Source: Kaistia soli DSM 19436
Lineage (GTDB): Bacteria > Pseudomonadota > Alphaproteobacteria > Rhizobiales > Kaistiaceae
Assembly (NCBI RefSeq): GCF_900129325.1
Contig: NZ_FQUP01000003.1
Coordinates: 62,001-126,000, forward strand
Length of the DNA: 64,000 nucleotides
Reading direction: 5' to 3'
Position numbers and translations under genes: made by a program. How positions within the stretch are numbered: position 1 is the first letter of the stretch; the number at the start of each line of letters is the position of its first letter. Below are positions 18,076-25,434 of this stretch, piece by piece. The notes below the pieces were generated by a model. That model was given only the letters and a program-made list of their open reading frames with translations, ran no database searches and had not been told where the DNA came from.

Positions 18076-19578
18076 TTAGCGCGTGACGACGTACGCATCC
18101 CGGGCGCCGGCCGCCGTGACGGCCGCGACAGCTTCGCTGTCGGAAACGCCCCGGTTGGTGACGAGCAGCGTCAACCGCTGCATCGTCTTCCCGCCAACGA
18201 CAACGTCAACCGTTCTCGCGCGCCCGAGCCAAGAGAGGCGTTCCGCCATGGCTGCGGCATTGGCATCGCTGGCGAAGACGCCGATGGCGATCTCCGTCGC
18301 GTCTGCGCTGCGCTCGGCAGCAGCGCGGGCAACGGCTTGCTGCAAGGCGAGCTTGAGGCCGGCACGGGAGGATCGCCCCAGATCATCGGCAGCGCGCTGC
18401 GCTTCCGTGAAGTCTGGATCAGAGGCGTAGGATGACCGTGCGGAGCGATAGACCGGCTGTTGATCCTGCTCGGTGAACGCCGATGGATCGTCGACAGTGA
18501 AACTGCCGAGCGTGCGCTCGCCATAGGTCGTGCCGTCGGTCGCCGACGCGCGCACAACGGTCGGCGCGGCGACGCTTTCCGGTTCGGCAATCGCAACGGC
18601 GGCAGGAGCCTGATAGACAGGCGCCGCGGCCGGCACGTTGTTCTGCGCAGCCTGAATTTCATAATTGTACGGATCGATCGGCGTTCCGCCCTCGACGAAG
18701 ATGTCCGGGCGTGCACGCGGGATCGGGGCCATCGCGAGAACGATCTGCGAACTGGCGGCCGGCGCGCGCATGGCGACAGGGACGATCGCGGTAGGCGCAG
18801 GCTGGCGCATCGCAACCGAGATCGTCGGCGCAGCCGCCCGCGGCTGCGACCGCATGGCGACGGCCACCGCGCTCGCGCGCTTCACCTCGTTCATGGCAAC
18901 CATCACATTCGGATTGCCGATCTCGGTGTTCTGCGGTGCGACATAGGTCGCCATCAACATCTGGCGGTCATGACCTTCCATCTTGGCCGGGCCGATATAT
19001 TCGACCTTGACCTTGACGGCTCCGTGCCGCTTCACCTCAAGCAGTTCCGCTGTCTTGGCGGAAAGATCGATCAGACGGTCACGCTCATAGGGACCGCGAT
19101 CATTGACGCGGACCACGACTGACGAGCCATTCTTGAGGTTCGTGACGCGTGCATAGCTCGGCAGCGGCATGGTCGGATGCGCCGCCGAGAGCGTATCCAT
19201 GTCATAGACTTCGCCGTTTGCCGTATACCTGCCGTGGAAGGCGGAGCCATACCAGGACGCGTAACCGACAGCCGTATATTTGCGGTTCTCGAACGGCTTG
19301 TAGACACGGCCTTTCACTGTATAGGCCTTGCCGACCATATAGCGTCCGCCGCCCTGCGGGACGGCCTGCCCATATTGGACAACGCGCGGGCTGGCTTTCA
19401 CGCCATACTTGCTCTCAGGAAAATATTCGGACGAGCGCTTCTTGGAAGGCGGCGGCGCGGATGCGCACGAGGCCACGAATGACGCTGCCGCGGCGATGAA
19501 CAACGCTGCCACAAACGGCTTTGCGGCCAAACGGTCCAGTCGCGATACGCGCGGGCTGTGTTTACTAGACGTCCCCAT
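18076..19578 (-). CDS. rlpA: RlpA-like septal-ring lytic transglycosylase lipoprotein
   Basis: The ATG at 19578 follows GAGAGGCAGG. The 500-residue protein has a lipobox (VASC, Cys38), the double-psi beta-barrel RlpA domain at about residues 95-185 (GYASWYGSAFHG, VRVNDRGPY, IDLSAKTAELL), a long Ala/Pro-rich linker and a C-terminal SPOR-like domain (about 420-500) for binding denuded glycan at the septum. The linker is longer than usual. It heads the minus-strand housekeeping string, 84 bases upstream of the carboxypeptidase-like gene. Confidence 0.9.
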   Translation of the reverse strand: MGTSSKHSPRVSRLDRLAAKPFVAALFIAAAASFVASCASAPPPSKKRSSEYFPESKYGVKASPRVVQYGQAVPQGGGRYMVGKAYTVKGRVYKPFENRKYTAVGYASWYGSAFHGRYTANGEVYDMDTLSAAHPTMPLPSYARVTNLKNGSSVVVRVNDRGPYERDRLIDLSAKTAELLEVKRHGAVKVKVEYIGPAKMEGHDRQMLMATYVAPQNTEIGNPNVMVAMNEVKRASAVAVAMRSQPRAAAPTISVAMRQPAPTAIVPVAMRAPAASSQIVLAMAPIPRARPDIFVEGGTPIDPYNYEIQAAQNNVPAAAPVYQAPAAVAIAEPESVAAPTVVRASATDGTTYGERTLGSFTVDDPSAFTEQDQQPVYRSARSSYASDPDFTEAQRAADDLGRSSRAGLKLALQQAVARAAAERSADATEIAIGVFASDANAAAMAERLSWLGRARTVDVVVGGKTMQRLTLLVTNRGVSDSEAVAAVTAAGARDAYVVTR

Positions 19579-20096
19579 CCTGCCTCTCTGATAGCAGCAA
19601 CTGCCCGCCTTGTCGACCAAGCAGCCGGATCGCGCCTCAACACCGACACGCCGACGGCACGGACAAGGCGATACCGCCCGGCCATCCCATGCTCCATAGG
19701 CAGGCACTTCTGTTGACAGGTGGTTAAGAAGCCCTCACCCGGACAAGTGAAATTCGTGACCATCTGTCGGGACGCGGACAAATCCGGACAAGCACCGGCA
19801 TGAGATTGGCCACCGCCCAACAGTCCGGTTGTTGGGCCATATTCGCGGATTGGACCACCGCTTCTCGCGGCACCTCTTGAGGGCGGACGCTTCCCTTCGG
19901 CGCGAAATCTATGGAATTCGAGGGTGCCTGCCGATGCCCGCCGAACGCTCCACATGGCGCGACGTCCGACGCTGCCGCGCGTGTTGACGGGACGATCGGA
20001 GGCGCGCTAAAGGCGGGTCTCCGGGACCGTTAGGCGCCTGGCAGCAGCGCCCCTCGTGGGGGCATGACTGCACCAAGGCGGGAGCGTTCAGGGTCC
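19579..20096. other. Intergenic region between rlpA and tRNA-Ser, no gene seen
   Basis: This 518-base gap must hold the rlpA promoter (minus) and the tRNA promoter (plus). Open frames here are extensions of rlpA without ribosome binding sites or protein features. Confidence 0.5.
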
Positions 20097-20186
20097 GGAT
20101 GGGTGGCCGAGTGGTTTAAGGCAGCGGTCTTGAAAACCGCCGAGGGTGCAAGCCCTCCGTGGGTTCGAATCCCACCCCATCCGCCA
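20097..20186 (+). tRNA. tRNA-Ser(UGA), CCA encoded
   Basis: The acceptor stem GGATGGG (20097-20103) pairs with CCCATCC (20176-20182), followed by G and an encoded CCA. The anticodon stem GCGGT/ACCGC encloses loop CTTGAAA, giving anticodon TGA. The long variable arm (CGAGGG...CCCTCCG) is typical of tRNA-Ser. The T loop GTTCGAATC is canonical. The gene borders a segment with signs of acquisition. Confidence 0.97.
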
Positions 20187-20306
20187 GTAACTCGTTGTAC
20201 TTGCAATACGTATTGCTCTTTTCGACCGTTCGTTGACCGTGTTCGATGCGAGAATAATGCGCGCCAACTGATACGAAGACCTCGGAATCGGGCGCTAAGG
20301 CGGACC

Positions 20307-20328
20307 AAATCCCCGGAAAATCCCCGGA
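20307..20328 (+). repeat. Perfect 11-bp tandem direct repeat
   Basis: AAATCCCCGGA occurs twice without a gap (20307-20317 and 20318-20328), 121 bases after the tRNA-Ser 3' end and 18 bases before the next gene. It could be a protein-binding site of a mobile element or an operator for the downstream gene. Confidence 0.8.
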
Positions 20329-20345
20329 GGGTGCTTTTCAAGGCC

Positions 20346-20975
20346 ATGCCGCGCTCGTCCAAGCCGAAAGCCCCCACCCGACTTGTCCAGCAATGGCCTT
20401 TGTCGACAGCGGCCACGTTGGGATCTGCTGTCCGGACGCGGGGTATCCTGCTCGAGGTGCGGGCGCAGCTGTCGTTTATCGAGCGGAAACTGGTCGACGT
20501 CGAAACCGGCACACTCGTGCTGCGCGTCCCGGAAGACGATCTCGACCCTCATGCGGCCACGGCCGCCGTCGTCGCTCAAACACTGACCGGCATCGAGGAT
20601 CTGCCGATCATCCCGCGCGAGATCGAAGATATCCTTTCAATCAAGACGGCCGAGCGCCACCGCTGGCTGAAGGACGGTCGGCTGCAGAGCGCCGGCACCC
20701 GCACGGTCAAGCTGCGCGGTCGCGCGCGAAAGATCACCTTCCATGTCTTCGAGCCGCGCCACATCGAAGACATCCTCGACCGCAACCTGCCGGACATCTG
20801 GCGCGAGCAGGACGCGCTGGCGGCGGCCGAGAATCGCCAGCGTGGCAGGCAGAAGGCCGCGCTGAAGAAGGCCGGCAAGCTGGCGGACAACGCGGAGGCT
20901 GGGGGCAGCGCTCGTCAGGAGAAGACGCCGCTGAAAGGCTGGGACGATTTCGACCTGGACGGCCTGCTGCGCTGA
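20346..20975 (+). CDS. Unrecognised protein with a possible helix-turn-helix segment
   Basis: The ATG at 20346 gives a 209-residue basic protein; the open frame runs back through the tRNA gene without meaning. A central segment (about residues 95-115, EDILSIKTAERHRWLKDGR) resembles the helix-turn-helix of excisionase or MerR-like proteins. It is followed by a basic stretch (KLRGRARKITFHVFEP) and a lysine- and alanine-rich coil ending in WDDFDLDGLLR. The tandem repeat just upstream and the tRNA neighbour suggest a mobile-element gene, but this is inference. I cannot name a family. Confidence 0.6.
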   Translation: MPRSSKPKAPTRLVQQWPLSTAATLGSAVRTRGILLEVRAQLSFIERKLVDVETGTLVLRVPEDDLDPHAATAAVVAQTLTGIEDLPIIPREIEDILSIKTAERHRWLKDGRLQSAGTRTVKLRGRARKITFHVFEPRHIEDILDRNLPDIWREQDALAAAENRQRGRQKAALKKAGKLADNAEAGGSARQEKTPLKGWDDFDLDGLLR

Positions 20976-21910
20976 TGAGGCTGCCGGCCGGCCTCGCGAC
21001 CAAGCGGAACAGCAGCCGATCGCGCGGCACGGTGCGCGCCGTCCGCAGCAACTTTCAGACCGAGCGCGTCCTAGGGGCGGAGTTCACCACTTTCAGACGA
21101 CCGGATGGACGACGCGCCGCCCATTCTCACGCTCAGACGCGACTCGGCATCGTTCGAGCGTTCAAACACGAGACAATCTGCCAACCAACCTATCATTCAC
21201 GGGCAACCGCTTCGGTCTTCCCGAGATAGTCGGCCGGCCTCCTGGCAGGTGACTGGCGCTAGGGGCGTTGCATGAGGTCGCTGGCGGCGGCAATGGGGTG
21301 ACGGACGGCGCGGCGGCCTTCCGACCGCGACGGCCTCTGTCACACGGTGGCGCTTAAGCGCCCCGCCCTCCTCGCCCTTGCCGGTGCCTGGCGTGGGCCG
21401 GCCGGCATCTGGAGCTGATCCGCGCCGGCGGGAGCGCGAACTTCGAAGTGGAGACCTGCGATGAATCGGACGGGAAGGTGTCTCGATCTGACTGGATCAG
21501 GAGCTATCTGGGAATTCCAGCAGTCGCGACTGAAACACCCTCGCGGCGCGAGATGGTCGAACGCAGATCTTGCAGCCCTAAGCCGCTATATGGCGACTTC
21601 AGAAGAAGGGAACACGAGAACCAGCTGAAAATCGCCGGGGGGTTCACCGGGGGTTTCCAGCGCATCGAACAGGACCTTGCCCGGGCCGGCGCGGCGAGTG
21701 AAGCACCGGACCGCCAACCTGTCGGGATCGATGCAAATCGACCGTCGGACACCGTTCGAGCTCTCATTCCTGCGTGCCGACCAGACCCGAACCCTTGTCG
21801 CTTTCTACTTCTCGTTGCACGTCTAGGGGCTAGTATGTTTGCGTCTGTCCTTCGGTCTCGGCGCTGCCGTGAGACCTTCTTAACGTTCTATAAACAGATG
21901 GAGCAAGAAA
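20976..21910. other. Long intergenic region upstream of the rpfF-like gene
   Basis: In these 935 bases I see no convincing gene. A 180-codon frame at 21448-21990 overlaps the start of the rpfF-like gene and lacks family features or coding-like composition. The stretch may be decayed mobile DNA. The last 20 bases hold the GGAG that serves the TTG start at 21911. Confidence 0.5.
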
Positions 21911-22879
21911 TTGAATACAATCCCAATGAAAAACGATTTCGTTGTACTGAATCGGGCGACGTCGGATCCCGGCAAGCTCGCGAAGGCTGAGGCCGCCAGG
22001 GCGATCCGCGATATCGGCTATGACAATTTGCACGTCGACATCGATACGCTCAATGCGACGTGCTGGTGCCTCATGGATCCGGTGGGCAAGCCCTCCTACA
22101 CGCACGGCCTGATGCACGACATCAGTCGGATGCAGACGGCGATCACGCAGAGCTTCGCGAACCTCTCCAGCCCGGCGGAAGCGCCCTTCTCCTGGTTCGT
22201 CATGGCCTCGGCCGTGCCGGGGATCTACAATCTGGGCGGCGACCTCGGGCACTTCGCGCAGCGCATCCGCAGCCGGGACCTGTCGGCCATGCAGCATTAC
22301 GGCCATGTCGCTGTCGAGGCCATCCACCGCAATGCCGTGGCTTTCGACGCGCCTGTCGTAACGATGGCGCTTGTTCAGGGCGATGCACTGGGCGGCGGCT
22401 TCGAGCACGCGCTTTCCTTCGACCTGATCGTCGCCGAGCGCAGCGCAAAGATGGGCCTGCCCGAGATCCTGTTCAACATGTTCCCCGGCATGGGCGCCTA
22501 CAGCTTCCTGTCGCGGCGCATGACCCGTGATAAGGCGGAGGCGCTCATCCTGTCGGGCCGTATCCACACGGCTGAAGAGCTGTACGATATGGGCGTCGTC
22601 GATGTACTGGCGGAAGACGGTGAGGGCCAGTCGGCCGTGCTGGACTACATTGCGCGCCACAACCGCAAGCACAACGCCCACCAGTCGCTCTATCGGGCAC
22701 GGCGGCGCGTCAATCCGGTGACCCTGGACGAGTTGATCGACGTTGTCGATATCTGGGCCGAAGCGGCATTGAACCTGACAGAGGCCGATCTTCGCAAAAT
22801 GGACCGGCTCTGCGCGGCGCAGGACCGCAGGCTGGCGACGCTTCACTCCAGCATGCCCGTTCTGGTGGCCGCCGAATGA
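21911..22879 (+). CDS. rpfF: RpfF-like DSF (diffusible signal factor) synthase, crotonase fold
   Basis: The TTG at 21911 has GGAG seven bases ahead, whereas the ATG at 21926 has none. The 322-residue crotonase-fold protein resembles Xanthomonas RpfF around NLGGDLGHF, ALVQGDALGGGFEHALSFD and GLPEILFNMFPGMGAYSF. The two catalytic glutamates of RpfF (Glu141 and Glu161 in Xanthomonas) correspond to Glu165 and Glu185 with the same 20-residue spacing. RpfF makes cis-2-unsaturated fatty-acid signals by dehydrating and releasing 3-hydroxyacyl-ACP. It is convergent with the cognate sensor-like gene. No rpfB-type acyl-CoA ligase is adjacent. The chain length made cannot be predicted. Confidence 0.88.
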   Translation: MNTIPMKNDFVVLNRATSDPGKLAKAEAARAIRDIGYDNLHVDIDTLNATCWCLMDPVGKPSYTHGLMHDISRMQTAITQSFANLSSPAEAPFSWFVMASAVPGIYNLGGDLGHFAQRIRSRDLSAMQHYGHVAVEAIHRNAVAFDAPVVTMALVQGDALGGGFEHALSFDLIVAERSAKMGLPEILFNMFPGMGAYSFLSRRMTRDKAEALILSGRIHTAEELYDMGVVDVLAEDGEGQSAVLDYIARHNRKHNAHQSLYRARRRVNPVTLDELIDVVDIWAEAALNLTEADLRKMDRLCAAQDRRLATLHSSMPVLVAAE

Positions 22880-22887
22880 GGTCGCTC

Positions 22888-22914
22888 GGCGATGCGCCCA
22901 CAAGGCGCATCGCC
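22888..22914. terminator. Hairpin between convergent rpfF and rpfC
   Basis: A perfect 11-bp stem (GGCGATGCGCC at 22888-22898 with GGCGCATCGCC at 22904-22914) and a CACAA loop lie between the two stops. There is no T tract, but the position suits a bidirectional terminator. Confidence 0.65.
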
Positions 22915-22929
22915 TGCCGCCCCGGCGCT

Positions 22930-25434
22930 TCAGCCGAGGCCAGCTTCGCGCGCCGAATAGGCGCGCATGGCTTTCTGCGTGCGCTTCAGTTCCGCCCTAG
23001 ACTGCCGCGCAAAATCCGCGGCGCCCGCCCGCAATTCATCGCTGCGCAGGTCTCGCCAGGATGCGCAGATCCGGCCAAGGGCCAGAGCGCCGATATTCGC
23101 CGAGCTGCTCTGGAGGGCGTGGTCATCGCTGCGAAAGGTCTCGAGATCGCCCTTGGCGGCGCTCTTGGCCAGCCGTTCCAGCAGGATCTCGGCGTCCGAC
23201 AGATAGTCTTCCATCAATTCGATCACGAACTCCGCGCTTCCCAGCTTCTGCAGCCGCTCGACGACCACCTCGTCCAAGCTTGGCAGGACAGCCGGACGGA
23301 CCAAAGCTGGCCGAGCCTCGCCCGGGACGAGCCTCTCGAGCCCGTCCTTAGCCAGTCGGTCGACGAGAGCCAGAAGCACGGAGGGCTCCACCGGCTTGAT
23401 GAGACAGTCGTCCATGCCCGCCTCGCGCCAGCGATTGCCCATCAGAGCGGTCGCGTCGGCGGTCAGGCCCACGATGGGGAGCCGCCGTCCGCCGTTGGCC
23501 ATCATCCGAAACAGCTTCGTGGCCTCGAGCCCGTCGGTGTCGGGCATGTTGAAGTCCATCAGGACGATGTCGAATTGATCCGCCCGCTCCTCCAGGAGGT
23601 CGAGCGCCTGCTCGCCCGTTTCCGCCAACCGCACGGAATGGCCGGCGGCTTCGAGGATGCGGGAAAAGACGCGCTGGTTGATGCGATTATCGTCCGCCAG
23701 CAAGATGCTGCGGGGCCGGCGCGGCGGAACCGCATCTATAGTCGCAGCTTGCTCCAGCGATGGCGCCGGGGCCGCCAGCCGGCAGGCGATCGTCAGCGCA
23801 CGGCGCAGCTCGATCGCCGTCGGGTGCTGCGAAAGAAGGCAGGCGCTCCGCTGCCGGATCTTCATCGCCGGTAATGTCGGCGGGGCGTCCGGTCGGATCA
23901 GGACGACCTTCGGCGGGGGGCCTGACGCGTTCGTGGACACGAGCGGCAGATTGGCGGTGTCCGGGTCGAAAAGCAGTCGAACCGCATCAGCGGCATGCGG
24001 CGGGAACATACGCGCAGGCCCGCGGCTCGGATCGGCGATCAGAGGCTTCACCCCCAGCGTGCCAAGCATGGTGACCAACTCAGCCAGGGGGGCCGCATCG
24101 CGGCAAACGAGGACGACGCCGCGTTCGCGCCAGGGTTCCTCGGTTGAGAGACCCTCATCCGGCAGCGTTGAGGTGAGGATGTCGAAACGGAAGGTACTAC
24201 CTTCGCCCAAGGAGCTTTCGACGGAGATCGAGCCTCCCAGCAGTTCCACCAGCCGCCGCGCGATCGCGAGGCCCAGCCCCGTGCCGCCGAAGCGATTCAT
24301 GATGCTGGGATTGGCCTGCGTGAAATCCTCGAAGATCCGCTCCTGGTCCTTCGGCGCGATGCCGATGCCGGTATCTGTGATTTCCACCGTCAACCGCACA
24401 CTGCCGTCCTCCTGCGGCTCGCCGTCCACCGCGATCGTCACGCCGCCATCACGGGTGAACTTCACGGCATTGCCAACCAGATTGACCAGGATCTCGTGCA
24501 GGTGCTGGCGGCTACCGAGCAGCCTTAGCGGCGTGCGCGCGGTGATGTGGATGTCGAAGCTCAATCCCCGTTCGCGCACCTGGCTTTCGACCAGCCGGCG
24601 CGCATCGACGAGCAGTGCGACAAGGTCGATCGCTTCCTTCGAAACTGGCATGCGCCCGGCCTCGATCCGCGAGAGATCGAGCAGACTGTTGATCAGCGAC
24701 TGAAGCGAACGGGTGGCCACATCGACGGTCTCGACCATGTCGCGCTGGTCGGCGGCGAGCGGGCCGACCCGCAGCAGTCCGGTCATGCCCACAATGGCCG
24801 TCAGCGGGGTGCGCAATTCGTGGCTGACGCTTGCAAGGAAGAGGCTTTTCGCCTGGCTCGCCTCCTCGGCGGCCTCCGTGGCCTGGGAGAGCTTGCGGAT
24901 GAGCGTCCCGGCATAGGCTGGCAGGATGACGAGCCCGCCCAGCAGCCCCGCCGAGAGATGCCAGCGATTGAACCAGAACGGCGTCGTCAAGACCACGATG
25001 CCGAAGCACGCCGTCGCAACCGGAATAGCGACGGCCAGCGAAACCAGACCGAAACGGAAGCCGTTGCCGAAAATGATCCAGAGATAGATAGGGAAGAATA
25101 GCGAGGCGACCTCGCCGCCCAGATACAACTGCCAGGAAAGGAAGCCGCAATCCATCAGCAGGGCAAAGAGGCGCCGGCCGCGCGAACGCCCTGGAAAAAG
25201 CAGGATGTGCCCCAGCACCCCCAGCGCGAGGGCGATGTAGAGCACCATCACGTTCAGAGCGGGAGCCGTATCGTCGCGGGACGGCGACATCACCAGAACG
25301 ATGACGATGATGATTGCGAAAATGAGCCGGTTGAAGCTCATCTCATGTTCACTATCGGGCCGGTCCCGGAGTCGTTCGGCCATCCAGTGAAGCGGCGTGG
25401 TCAATGGCCGGAGCACCCTAGACGGTGCGGGCAT
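22930..25434 (-). CDS. rpfC: RpfC-like hybrid sensor histidine kinase
   Basis: Start ATG 25434 has GGAG seven bases ahead and overlaps the upstream gene by 17 bases. The 834-residue protein has the RpfC order: a short N-terminus with RLRDRPDSEHE (very close to the RLSGRADSEHE of Xanthomonas RpfC), about five transmembrane helices (35-180), HisKA with His205 in SHELRTP, HATPase (NLVGNAVKF, DTGIGI, GTGLGL), a receiver with Asp627 and a C-terminal HPt with His772. The HPt has HALQSSS where HALKG is usual. It should sense DSF and signal to the overlapping response regulator. Confidence 0.9.
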   Translation of the reverse strand: MPAPSRVLRPLTTPLHWMAERLRDRPDSEHEMSFNRLIFAIIIVIVLVMSPSRDDTAPALNVMVLYIALALGVLGHILLFPGRSRGRRLFALLMDCGFLSWQLYLGGEVASLFFPIYLWIIFGNGFRFGLVSLAVAIPVATACFGIVVLTTPFWFNRWHLSAGLLGGLVILPAYAGTLIRKLSQATEAAEEASQAKSLFLASVSHELRTPLTAIVGMTGLLRVGPLAADQRDMVETVDVATRSLQSLINSLLDLSRIEAGRMPVSKEAIDLVALLVDARRLVESQVRERGLSFDIHITARTPLRLLGSRQHLHEILVNLVGNAVKFTRDGGVTIAVDGEPQEDGSVRLTVEITDTGIGIAPKDQERIFEDFTQANPSIMNRFGGTGLGLAIARRLVELLGGSISVESSLGEGSTFRFDILTSTLPDEGLSTEEPWRERGVVLVCRDAAPLAELVTMLGTLGVKPLIADPSRGPARMFPPHAADAVRLLFDPDTANLPLVSTNASGPPPKVVLIRPDAPPTLPAMKIRQRSACLLSQHPTAIELRRALTIACRLAAPAPSLEQAATIDAVPPRRPRSILLADDNRINQRVFSRILEAAGHSVRLAETGEQALDLLEERADQFDIVLMDFNMPDTDGLEATKLFRMMANGGRRLPIVGLTADATALMGNRWREAGMDDCLIKPVEPSVLLALVDRLAKDGLERLVPGEARPALVRPAVLPSLDEVVVERLQKLGSAEFVIELMEDYLSDAEILLERLAKSAAKGDLETFRSDDHALQSSSANIGALALGRICASWRDLRSDELRAGAADFARQSRAELKRTQKAMRAYSAREAGLG

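Noticed and set aside
21448-21990. 180-codon frame overlapping the start of the rpfF-like gene
   Set aside because: No ribosome binding site, no family features, and it runs into the rpfF coding region in another frame.
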